This document shows, piece after piece, positions 8,272-15,969 of a stretch of DNA of 64,000 nt. Below the pieces are notes generated by a model. That model saw only the letters and a list, made by a program, of their open reading frames with translations, had not been told where the DNA came from and searched no databases. Positions within the stretch are counted from its first letter, which is position 1. Every line of letters starts with the position of its first letter. This DNA is from Spirosoma fluviale (GTDB lineage Bacteria; Bacteroidota; Bacteroidia; Cytophagales; Spirosomataceae). The position numbers and the translations under genes are program-made. The stretch covers positions 185,810 to 249,809 of the forward strand of contig NZ_OCNH01000002.1 of assembly GCF_900230225.1 (NCBI RefSeq), written 5' to 3'.

Positions 8272-9387
8272 ATGCTAACAGCAAAGCAACTTTACAAACA
8301 AGAACTTGATTATTGCCGAGAACACTTCGAAAAGGTAGACCTTGCCAAAGAGCAAGGCTACCTCATGAAATTCACCACGTTCTCCGCCACAGTTGAAAAT
8401 ATTTTGCCGACAATTCCCCGACAGAAACATGCAACCATGTTCAGGGACCTATTGTTACAGCAAGTTTTCACGACCTTCGACCAGCAGTTTTTGAGTGCTG
8501 GCGATCTGGTAAAACTACGTGGCAGGCAGAAGGTAGGGAGTAAAGCAGAAGGCCCTCGCATTTATTGTACCTACCATCTCGGGTCTTATCGCTTACTCAC
8601 GAGCGTACTTTTCCGGCAGGGAGTCGATTGTGTACTGCTCGTAGGTAGCAATATGAACCGAAGTCAGGGCGATGGCATGGCAGAACATATAGCAGGATTA
8701 CGTAAAAAGCATGGTTTGACGAATGTATTTCGAGTCGTTGAGGCCGGTAGTCCGGCTGCAGGGTTAACCGTTCTTCGGGAGCTAAAAGCCGGTCGTTCAC
8801 TTATTGTTTATGTAGATGGCAGTCCGGAAACCTTTCCTGAAGCTGGAGAAGAAGCACAATTTCTATCTGTACGGTTTGGACAACGACACATTTTAACCCG
8901 TAAAGGGGTTGGCTATCTATCTCATGCAACAGGAGTTCCCATCGTACCTGTTGTCAGTTATCGAGGTGCCGATCGTATGAACACGTTACATTTTTTAAAG
9001 TCGATTCGGCCAATTGTTCAAAGTGACCGGGAGATATATTGCCAGGAAGCTATGCAACAATTGTATGATGCATTCTGGCCTTTTTTGAACAAATATCCCG
9101 AACAATGGGAAGGGTGGAATTACATCCATCTATTTTTAGAACCTGAAAAGATAGAAAATAGGCTTTTCAGAGGGGCTGGATGCCAACCAATTTTTAACGA
9201 AGAACGATACTCGCTATGTGATCTTCAGCAGGCACCTATCCTCTTCGATAGACAGAATTACCAGACGTATGAAATAACCGAAGATTTACGAGACCTCCTC
9301 TTGAACTTGCATAAAGTAGAGTCTGTACAGGATATAGTTGGACAGGAGGTGTTCGGCGAGTTGTTAGATCTGGAAGTCCTTTGCTGA
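8272..9387 (+). CDS. LpxL/HtrB-like acyltransferase-fold protein with a C-terminal extension
   Basis: A 371-aa protein resembling lipid A/lysophospholipid acyltransferases. The region YCTYHLGSYRLLTSVLF matches the family's HFGNWE-type active-site block, followed by a core with GVGYLSHATGVPIVPVVSY. At the usual acidic position of H-x4-D/E it carries Arg, so classical acyl transfer is uncertain. No N-terminal membrane anchor is evident, unlike LpxL. The last 50 or so residues (YEITEDLRDLLLNLHKVESV onward) are reminiscent of a PqqD-like peptide-recognition segment, which is a weak call. Its partner is the 54-aa peptide gene 12 bp upstream. It ends before a 56-bp palindrome. Confidence 0.65.
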   Translation: MLTAKQLYKQELDYCREHFEKVDLAKEQGYLMKFTTFSATVENILPTIPRQKHATMFRDLLLQQVFTTFDQQFLSAGDLVKLRGRQKVGSKAEGPRIYCTYHLGSYRLLTSVLFRQGVDCVLLVGSNMNRSQGDGMAEHIAGLRKKHGLTNVFRVVEAGSPAAGLTVLRELKAGRSLIVYVDGSPETFPEAGEEAQFLSVRFGQRHILTRKGVGYLSHATGVPIVPVVSYRGADRMNTLHFLKSIRPIVQSDREIYCQEAMQQLYDAFWPFLNKYPEQWEGWNYIHLFLEPEKIENRLFRGAGCQPIFNEERYSLCDLQQAPILFDRQNYQTYEITEDLRDLLLNLHKVESVQDIVGQEVFGELLDLEVLC

Positions 9388-9397
9388 TATAAGCTTA

Positions 9398-9453
9398 CGT
9401 TTAAAAATTAACCCCCAAACCAGTTAACTGGTTTGGGGGTTAATTTTTAAACG
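9398..9453. terminator. 56-bp perfect palindrome, bidirectional terminator
   Basis: Bases 9398-9425 and 9426-9453 are exact reverse complements with no loop bases beyond the hairpin turn. The stem has a GC block (ACCCCCAAACCAG) bordered by A/T runs, so each strand yields a GC stem followed by TTTTT. It lies between the convergent acyltransferase-like and RNase G genes. Confidence 0.85.
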
Positions 9454-9477
9454 GTATGGTAAAATTTTACTATACAA

Positions 9478-11040
9478 TTAGGCATTATTACTAACTTCTA
9501 TTTCATCTCCTGACTTATTGAAAAACTTAAAGTTAACAATACCTAAAGAGGTGTCCTTAACGATTTTAACCCACGTTTTGTACTTTACGTACCACTGCAT
9601 CTGCTTTGAATAGATACCTTTGGTATAGTAAGCATATAAAAAGGGGTTCATTGAAATAGAAATGCCACGTTCGTTTTGCTTGGTTAGCATGTAATCGAGG
9701 TTGTTTTCAATAACATCGGTTACCAGAACGCTGGCTTGAATAGTACCGGTACCCCCGCAGGTTGGGCAGACCTCTCGAGTGACGATGTTCATTTCTGGCC
9801 TAACCCGCTGTCTCGTTATCTGCATCAGGCCAAACTTCGTTAGCGGAAGAATGGTAAACTTCGAACGCTCCGGCTTCATTTCATCGCGCATGATGTCTTG
9901 CAGAAGTTTCTTGTTCTCTGCTTTCTTCATGTCAATGAAATCAATGACGATAATACCACCCATATCGCGCAATCGAAGCTGACGGGCTATTTCTTTAGCA
10001 GCTTCGCGATTTACGCTAATGGCAGTTGCTTCCTGGTCTTCTTCTGAGTTTGATTTATTACCGCTATTGACGTCAATTACGTGCAATGCTTCGGTGTGTT
10101 CAATAATCAGATAGCCACCACCGGGTAAACTAACGGAACGACCAAACAACGATTTGAGTTGTTTTTCCAGACCCAATGCCTCAAAAACCTTGGTCTTGCC
10201 GGTATGGAGTTTAACGATTTTCTCCTTATCCGGGGCAATGGTATGAATGTAATCCCTGATTTCGTCGAACGATTCACGGGTATCAACGGTAATGCTCTCA
10301 AATGATTCATTGAGCATATCACGTAAAATAGACGAAGCCCGGTTCATTTCGCCCAAAATCCTGTCACGAGGTTTCGCTTCTGAAAGCGATTTAATTGCCT
10401 GATCCCATTTAGCCAGGGAATGTTGCAGATCCCGGTCGAGTTCTTCAACGTCTTTATCCTGCGCAACGGTACGAACAATTACACCAAAGTTTTTAGGCTT
10501 AAGCGACGACATCAGCCGCATGAGCCTTGAACGCTCAGCACGGTCGGTAATTTTTTTTGATAGGTTAACCCCATCCGAAAAGGGCACCAGGACTAGATAA
10601 CGCCCGGCAATAGAAATGTCGCAGGAAAGGCGGGGACCTTTGGTCGAGATAGGTTCTTTGACTATCTGAACCAGAATGGGAGCGTTCTTTGTCAGTACCT
10701 TATCGATTTTCCCAATCTTATCGATAACCGGCTCCAACTGATTTTGGTTGAGCCGCCCGGTTGTGACGCGCTTGGCGATTACGTCTTTTACAAGCTTGTT
10801 GAGCGAATTGATATTCGGTCCCAAGTCCTGATAATGCAAAAAGCCATCTTTCTCATGCCCAACGTCCACAAAAGCAGCGTTGAGGCCTGAAGATAGTTTC
10901 TTGACTGTTCCTAAGTATAGATCGCCAACGGTAAAGCTGCTGTCTAACTCTTCTTCGTGATACTCCAGCAATCTCTTGTTCTGCAAGAGCGCAATCCGAT
11001 CACCTTTCTGAGTCGAACTGATAACTAATTCATTACTCAC
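9478..11040 (-). CDS. rng: Ribonuclease G/E family endoribonuclease
   Basis: A 520-aa cytoplasmic RNase of the Rne/Rng family, which cuts single-stranded RNA during rRNA and mRNA processing. The N-terminal S1-like domain is clear (VGDLYLGTVKKLSSGLNAAF, VGHEKDGFLHYQDL). The catalytic DNase I-like part includes LHVIDVNSGN and GGIIVIDFIDMK, which carry the Mg-binding Asp residues. The zinc-link motif CPTCGGTG follows. There is no long degradosome scaffold, so it resembles RNase G more than RNase E. The minus-strand gene order is HU, TPR protein, 29-aa basic protein, RNase G. Confidence 0.93.
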   Translation of the reverse strand: MSNELVISSTQKGDRIALLQNKRLLEYHEEELDSSFTVGDLYLGTVKKLSSGLNAAFVDVGHEKDGFLHYQDLGPNINSLNKLVKDVIAKRVTTGRLNQNQLEPVIDKIGKIDKVLTKNAPILVQIVKEPISTKGPRLSCDISIAGRYLVLVPFSDGVNLSKKITDRAERSRLMRLMSSLKPKNFGVIVRTVAQDKDVEELDRDLQHSLAKWDQAIKSLSEAKPRDRILGEMNRASSILRDMLNESFESITVDTRESFDEIRDYIHTIAPDKEKIVKLHTGKTKVFEALGLEKQLKSLFGRSVSLPGGGYLIIEHTEALHVIDVNSGNKSNSEEDQEATAISVNREAAKEIARQLRLRDMGGIIVIDFIDMKKAENKKLLQDIMRDEMKPERSKFTILPLTKFGLMQITRQRVRPEMNIVTREVCPTCGGTGTIQASVLVTDVIENNLDYMLTKQNERGISISMNPFLYAYYTKGIYSKQMQWYVKYKTWVKIVKDTSLGIVNFKFFNKSGDEIEVSNNA

Positions 11041-11217
11041 AAGATGAATGTACGGTTAGAATGGCAATATAAAAAGAAAGAAGCCACGTTCGGACTTTAC
11101 AGACCGGCCGAGGCTTCTATAATAAGTTTGTAGTTTGCAGTTTTCAGTTGAAGTTAGTTAATGCATTGGCTATAAGGCTATTGCACAGCGTTTAAACTAC
11201 AAACCACAAACTACAAA
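11041..11217. other. Intergenic gap between the small basic protein gene and rng
   Basis: A 177-bp gap with repeated TAGTTTG/CAAACTA words. A 13-bp inverted pair (11125-11137 with 11207-11219) spans most of it, and its right arm runs into the stop codon of the small basic protein gene. It could form a long-range hairpin in the transcript. No further gene is seen. Confidence 0.5.
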
Positions 11218-11307
11218 CTATTTTTTCTTGTGCCGGTTTTTTCTGAGCCGTTTTTTCCGCTTGTGTGTGGCAATTTTGTGCCGTTTCCGTTTCTTACCGC
11301 AAGGCAT
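11218..11307 (-). CDS. Very small, highly basic protein (29 aa), probably ribosome-associated
   Basis: Reading the minus strand from ATG at 11305-11307 gives MPCGKKRKRHKIATHKRKKR and ends in RHKKK; more than half the residues are Lys, Arg or His. Bacteroidota genomes commonly carry such a tiny Lys/Arg-rich protein, and its composition resembles small rRNA-binding ribosomal proteins. The ribosomal role is inferred. It lies just upstream of rng on the same strand. It is easily missed by length-filtered gene calling. Confidence 0.75.
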   Translation of the reverse strand: MPCGKKRKRHKIATHKRKKRLRKNRHKKK

Positions 11308-11373
11308 AGTTAAACAGTGTTTAATGGTTGAAAATACATGTCGACCGATCACCCGATCAGGCCCTTAAAATCA

Positions 11374-11419
11374 ATGAATGATGTAGAATGAATACTAGTA
11401 TAGATACTACATTATTCAT
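11374..11419. terminator. Hairpin at the 3' end of the TPR gene
   Basis: ATGAATGATGTAG (11374-11386) pairs with CTACATTATTCAT (11407-11419) with one mismatch across a 20-nt AT-rich loop. The right arm overlaps the TPR stop codon. No strong T tract follows, so the terminator role is tentative. Confidence 0.4.
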
Positions 11420-12300
11420 TTCGAAAGCCGCTCTTCGTACTCTTGAACAGCCGCTAATATTTGCGGGTCTTTCTCCTGCTTTTTCACCTGAGCCAATACC
11501 TGTTTTGCTTCTGCTTTCTGACCGGCTTCTGCTAAACTGATACCCAGATAAAACTGTGCTTTCCGACTGGTAGGGTTATTCACCAGAATCTGCCGGAATC
11601 GCTCTATAGCCCGTTCGTACTGATTTGACCGCATGGATAACAAGCCCAAATTGAACAGAGCCAGTTCATTTGCCGGGTCCTGTTTCAATACTTCACGCAG
11701 CAGCATTATTCCCTGCATGGGCGTATCCGTATTAACATAGGTCATAGCCATGTTAGCCTTAGCCGACAGCAGATTCGGGTTTTTGGCCAGCGCCTGCTGA
11801 TAAAACTCCCGGGTTTTCTGGCCTAAGAGAGCGGTTTTTTTATCATCTACCGCAAAGGTATACGCTTCGAAGTGTTCGTCGCCTGCACGTAGCAAGTTCC
11901 GCTCATTGGGTTGCGCCATTGCCACTAATCCCGCATAATGGGCCGCGCTGTCGTAGCGGGTCAGGTCACGAAAAAGGGCAATCAGTTTCTCTCCAATAGG
12001 TTCTTTCTGGGTTGGGCCTGCCGAAGCAAACTCAGTTTCCAGTGTTCGTAAGCGCTTTTGTTGCTCCGGCGATATGGGCTTCTCATGGATTACCGAGGCA
12101 TCGGCTCCATTTTCTTTTCCTGTAACGTTAAGCGAATCGGCACCCGACTGCGCAACTGTGGGCGTTTGCGTCGCATGACCTCCCTCGCTGGATGCACTAA
12201 GCTGCTTATTGTCATTACGCACAACCACTTTCGGCAGGGAATACAACCCGGCCGTCAGGGCCGAAGCCAGTACGATAACAAACAACACAGATTTATTCAT
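11416..12300 (-). CDS. Membrane-anchored tetratricopeptide repeat protein
   Basis: A 294-aa protein with a single N-terminal hydrophobic segment (residues 4-23, VLFVIVLASALTAGLYSLP), a Ser/Thr/Gln-rich linker, then TPR units from about residue 150. Clear ones are NPNLLSAKANMAMTYVNTDT, DPANELALFNLGLLSMRSNQ and NPTSRKAQFYLGISLAEAGQ. TPR proteins act as scaffolds for protein complexes; the partner here is unknown. Topology suggests the repeats are periplasmic. It sits 55 bp downstream of the HU gene on the same strand, so co-transcription is plausible. Confidence 0.82.
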   Translation of the reverse strand: MNKSVLFVIVLASALTAGLYSLPKVVVRNDNKQLSASSEGGHATQTPTVAQSGADSLNVTGKENGADASVIHEKPISPEQQKRLRTLETEFASAGPTQKEPIGEKLIALFRDLTRYDSAAHYAGLVAMAQPNERNLLRAGDEHFEAYTFAVDDKKTALLGQKTREFYQQALAKNPNLLSAKANMAMTYVNTDTPMQGIMLLREVLKQDPANELALFNLGLLSMRSNQYERAIERFRQILVNNPTSRKAQFYLGISLAEAGQKAEAKQVLAQVKKQEKDPQILAAVQEYEERLSK

Positions 12301-12355
12301 TGGGTAAAGTCGTCATGATGCAAACGCCCAGACTTGCTCTGGTTTCGTTAATTGA

Positions 12356-12658
12356 TTACTCAGCTGCTACTTTAGCTTTGTCGCTGGTTTTCACCTGCTC
12401 AACAAATACTTTGGCGGGCTTAAAGCTCGGAATGAAGTGCTCGTCAATTACCATAGCGGTGTTTTTCGAGATATTCCGGGCTACTTTCTTAGCTCTTTTC
12501 TTATTGATGAAGCTGCCGAACCCTCTCACGTAAATGTTCTCTCCCTCGGCCAGCGAGTCTTTAACTACTGAAAAAAAAGTTTCCAGTGTGTTGGTCACTT
12601 CTGCCTTGTCAATTCCGGTCTTATCGGAGATCTCGGCAATTACATCTGCTTTCGTCAC
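12356..12658 (-). CDS. HU/IHF family DNA-binding protein
   Basis: A 100-aa nucleoid protein. MTKADVIAEISDKTGIDKAE is the typical helical N-terminus, and VRGFGSFINKKRAKKVARN is the family signature leading into the DNA-binding arm. FIPSFKPAKVFVEQV ends the fold. About ten extra C-terminal residues (SDKAKVAAE) extend beyond the usual 90. HU bends DNA as a dimer and compacts the nucleoid. Which paralogue this is (HU or IHF-like) cannot be decided from sequence alone. Confidence 0.93.
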   Translation of the reverse strand: MTKADVIAEISDKTGIDKAEVTNTLETFFSVVKDSLAEGENIYVRGFGSFINKKRAKKVARNISKNTAMVIDEHFIPSFKPAKVFVEQVKTSDKAKVAAE

Positions 12659-12719
12659 GACTTCTTAAACTTTAACGTTTACTGTATTGTTGAAAATTGG
12701 GCTCTCAAAAATGGGAGCA

Positions 12720-12727
12720 CAAAGGTA
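12720..12727 (-). promoter_or_regulatory. Candidate -7 promoter element for the HU gene
   Basis: The minus strand reads TACCTTTG, a perfect match to the Bacteroidota TAnnTTTG -7 element, about 60 nt upstream of the HU ATG. No convincing -33 TTTG was found at the expected spacing. Confidence 0.45.
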
Positions 12728-12799
12728 GGGGTTTCCCATAAATTATAAAACCCTGTGCTTCCGTTTTTATAAGGTAACGTCTTATTTTTCCTGTTTATT

Positions 12800-13888
12800 T
12801 TGGATTGGCAATCAGACTCTAACGACATCGAAACCACTTTTGCTCCAACACTTGAGCAGTGGTACACAATCCACAAACGTGACCTTCCCTGGCGTCATAC
12901 GGTTAATCCTTATTACATCTGGTTGTCTGAAATTATACTCCAGCAAACCCGTGTGGCCCAGGGTAGGCCGTATTATGAACGCTTTGTGGCAGCCTACCCG
13001 ACCATCTCGGATATGGCTACTGCCGATGAACGTGAACTACTTCGTCTCTGGCAGGGACTAGGTTATTACTCACGGGCTCGGAATCTTCACCAGACTGCCC
13101 GCCACATAACGGAGAAATTGGCCGGTAAGTTTCCGGATACGTATCAGGACTTGTTGAAAATGAAGGGGATAGGCGCTTATACAGCCGCTGCTATTGCTTC
13201 TTTTGCCTTTGGAGAGCGTGTACCTGTTGTTGATGGAAACGTGTACCGGGTGCTGTCCAGGGTGTTTGGCATCACAGAAGACATTACTACAACAACGGCA
13301 AAAAAAACGTTTGCCACGCTAGCCATGCGGCTCATTCAGGCGTCAGTAGACCCGGCTACCTATAATCAGGCTATTATGGAGTTTGGGGCGATCCATTGCA
13401 CACCCGTTGCACCCGACTGTTTACTGTGCCCTGTTCAGCAACAATGTGTTGCCTATTTAACTGGTCGTCAGCATCAATTACCCGTTAAATCAAAAAAGGC
13501 TCCGGTGCGGGAAAGATTCTTCAGTTATCTGGTTTTTCGGCAGAACGGACGTCTGGCACTTCACGAACGAGTGGATCGTGACATCTGGCAAAACCTGTAT
13601 GATTTTCATTTGGTGGAAACCGATGAACCCAAAACTGCGTTGCGAGATATACCTTTAGCCGAACCCATCAGTAGTTTAGTAAACACGGGGAGGCTGCTCG
13701 ATGCGCCAGTTGAAGCTGTACAGCTACTGTCCCATCAGCGAATACGGGCTACGTTTTTTCTGATTGAGTTGCCGGAAAAGGTAGTAGGCAGTTTGCCGAT
13801 TGATTTACAGTGGTATTCAATGGATGAGATAAGTATACTACCTAAGCCCGTATTGATTACAAACTATTTGGCGAAACAGTTTGCATAA
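12800..13888 (+). CDS. mutY: A/G-specific adenine DNA glycosylase MutY
   Basis: This enzyme removes adenine mispaired with 8-oxoguanine in base-excision repair. The 362-aa frame begins at TTG 12800 (MDWQSDSNDIETTFAP); there is no ATG before the conserved WYTIHKRDLPWRHT block, so a TTG start is likely. The helix-hairpin-helix appears as LLKMKGIGAYTAAAIASFAF with the catalytic Asp in VPVVDGNVYRVLSR. The iron-sulfur ligands are all present (C-x6-C-x2-C-x5-C in HCTPVAPDCLLCPVQQQC). A C-terminal NUDIX-like 8-oxoG recognition domain follows (about 235-360). It heads a mutY-ssb-gldE cluster. Confidence 0.95.
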   Translation: MDWQSDSNDIETTFAPTLEQWYTIHKRDLPWRHTVNPYYIWLSEIILQQTRVAQGRPYYERFVAAYPTISDMATADERELLRLWQGLGYYSRARNLHQTARHITEKLAGKFPDTYQDLLKMKGIGAYTAAAIASFAFGERVPVVDGNVYRVLSRVFGITEDITTTTAKKTFATLAMRLIQASVDPATYNQAIMEFGAIHCTPVAPDCLLCPVQQQCVAYLTGRQHQLPVKSKKAPVRERFFSYLVFRQNGRLALHERVDRDIWQNLYDFHLVETDEPKTALRDIPLAEPISSLVNTGRLLDAPVEAVQLLSHQRIRATFFLIELPEKVVGSLPIDLQWYSMDEISILPKPVLITNYLAKQFA

Positions 13889-13961
13889 GCCGGTATATTT
13901 CAGTATCTTTAATCTTCTTTAACACTACCCATTTTCGTAGATAACCAACAAAACCAAGAGC

Positions 13962-14477
13962 ATGGCAAGTCTTAATAAGATGACAATCATCGGCAATTTA
14001 GGGGCCGATCCTGAAGTACGTTATCTGGACGGTGGTGCTGTTGTCGCGACGTTTAATGTGGCAACAACCGAAAAATATACAAACCGAAACGGCGAGAAAG
14101 TAGAGCAAACCGAATGGTTCCGGGTTGAATTATGGAATGAACAGGCTAAAGTTGCCGAAAAATATTTAAAGAAAGGAAATTCCGTCTACGTTGAAGGTCG
14201 CCTGCGAACTGAATTATGGACGGATAAAGAAGGGAAAGAGCGGACTTCCCTGCGGGTACGGGCTAATACCATGCAGCTTCTGGGAAGCCCTAATGAAGGG
14301 CGCTCAGAGGAACCTGCTTATGAAGCTCCGCGCCAGCAGGCGGCTCCGGCACAATCCGCTTCGCGTCAGCAACCTGCACCCCAGGCGGCTCCCCGTCAAC
14401 AGGCAGCTCCGGCCCGCCGAGAGCCTGAACCAGTACCGTTTGAGAGCAACAGTGGTGATGACGACTTACCGTTCTAA
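13962..14477 (+). CDS. ssb: Single-stranded DNA-binding protein
   Basis: A 171-aa SSB with an N-terminal OB fold (MASLNKMTIIGNLGADPEVR, then EWFRVELWNEQAKVAEKYLK). A low-complexity Pro/Gln/Ala-rich linker (about 115-155) leads to the acidic C-terminal tip DDDLPF, which recruits replication and repair proteins. It binds ssDNA, normally as a tetramer. It lies 73 bp after mutY and 39 bp before gldE. Confidence 0.97.
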   Translation: MASLNKMTIIGNLGADPEVRYLDGGAVVATFNVATTEKYTNRNGEKVEQTEWFRVELWNEQAKVAEKYLKKGNSVYVEGRLRTELWTDKEGKERTSLRVRANTMQLLGSPNEGRSEEPAYEAPRQQAAPAQSASRQQPAPQAAPRQQAAPARREPEPVPFESNSGDDDLPF

Positions 14478-14516
14478 TCTACGTAGCGCTCAATTGTTGA
14501 ACGAGATTTGATATAC

Positions 14517-15878
14517 ATGGACCTTAGTGATCCTCTTCCTCGACAGGTGCTCCTGGCCACAGACGGCTGGGGCACCTATTTTGATTTATACGGCCCCTAC
14601 ACGGCCTTAATCTTATTGCTGCTTACACTGGCTGGTTTGGTATCAGCCTCGGAAGCTGCTTTCTTCTCGCTGTCGCCCGATGATCGCGCCCAATGTCGCG
14701 ATAGCGCACAGGTTGCCGATCGTCGTATTGCCACCCTTCTCGAACGGCCCAAACGACTTCTGGCCTCACTGGTTATCTTCAATAATTTGCTGAATATTGC
14801 GATCGTCGTCATTGTTACTTACCTGACCTGGCAATTTTCCCAAACGTCTCGGGCAGAAAATTGGATATTGCCTGTTGTTACTCTGGTGACTACAATTGCT
14901 ATTGTACTTTTTGGTGAAATAGTCCCGAAAGTATACGCCAGTCAAAACAACCTTACAGTTGCCCGAAAAACGGCATCGCTGGCCCAAATTGGTTTGATGG
15001 TCTTTCGTCCATTGGCTATGGTGCTGGTTAATTTGAGCAATCAGGTTGACAAACGGATTGAGCGTAAAGGATACAAGCTGTCCGTCGAAGAACTAAGTCA
15101 GGCGGTCGAGTTGACGGGCACCAACGCGACCGTTGAGGAAAAGGAGATTCTTAAGGGAATTGTTAACTTCAGTAACCTAACCGCACGGCAGGTGATGCGG
15201 GCCAGGCTGGATATTTCAGCCGTGGAAGATGATCTGACGTTTAGCGAACTGATGGAGCAGATTAATCTATCAGGTTATTCTAGAGTGCCCGTTTATAAGG
15301 AGTCGCTCGACCAGATTGAAGGTATTCTCTACATCAAAGACTTACTGACCCACATTCATGAAGATGATTCTTTTCATTGGCTGTCATTGCTAAGGCCCGC
15401 GTTTTTCATTCCTGAAAATAAGAAAGTTGACGACCTGTTGCAGGACTTCCAGAAGAAGCGCGTTCACATGGCGATTGTCGTTGATGAATACGGAGGGACG
15501 CGCGGTCTGGTGACGCTCGAAGATATAATCGAAGAAATTTTTGGCGACATTAACGACGAGTTCGATGATGAGACACCGCTGGGTTATCGTCGGGAAGACG
15601 AACACACAGTGGTATTCGAAGGTAAAATGCCGCTTACCGATGTATGCCGAGTATTGAACGTGGATGCCACTACTTTCGAAGCGGTGCAGGGAGAGAGTGA
15701 ATCGCTGGGCGGATTGTTGCTTGAACTATTCAACCGGTTGCCTAAATCGGGCGAAGAAGTGATTTATGCAAACTTTACGTTTCAGATCGTAGCGGCAGAC
15801 GACAAGCGGATTAATGAAGTTCGTGTCCGGAAGGACGACACTGTTAAACAGGAGCAGGTTCTGGTACCATCCAGATAA
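14517..15878 (+). CDS. gldE: Gliding motility-associated protein GldE (CNNM/CBS domain membrane protein)
   Basis: About 453 aa from ATG 14517; a TTG at 14508 would add only three residues. The N-terminal CNNM domain has membrane segments around residues 25-45, 80-105 and 115-135, and contains ASEAAFFSLSPDDRA. A pair of CBS domains follows (ISAVEDDLTFSELMEQINLS; HMAIVVDEYGGTRGLVTLED), then a C-terminal CorC/HlyC domain. The family is annotated as hemolysin/CorC-like. In Bacteroidota the copy after ssb is GldE, linked to gliding motility and the T9SS. The usual neighbour gldD is not found downstream; a PhyH-type gene is there instead. Transport activity is unproven. Confidence 0.87.
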   Translation: MDLSDPLPRQVLLATDGWGTYFDLYGPYTALILLLLTLAGLVSASEAAFFSLSPDDRAQCRDSAQVADRRIATLLERPKRLLASLVIFNNLLNIAIVVIVTYLTWQFSQTSRAENWILPVVTLVTTIAIVLFGEIVPKVYASQNNLTVARKTASLAQIGLMVFRPLAMVLVNLSNQVDKRIERKGYKLSVEELSQAVELTGTNATVEEKEILKGIVNFSNLTARQVMRARLDISAVEDDLTFSELMEQINLSGYSRVPVYKESLDQIEGILYIKDLLTHIHEDDSFHWLSLLRPAFFIPENKKVDDLLQDFQKKRVHMAIVVDEYGGTRGLVTLEDIIEEIFGDINDEFDDETPLGYRREDEHTVVFEGKMPLTDVCRVLNVDATTFEAVQGESESLGGLLLELFNRLPKSGEEVIYANFTFQIVAADDKRINEVRVRKDDTVKQEQVLVPSR

Positions 15879-15969
15879 CTGAGTGCGCTTAATTTGTTAG
15901 AATAATGTATACTGTTTGTGGTGTTAGTTACTATTAGCTAATTTGACGCCCAAAATTTCGTACCTACCG

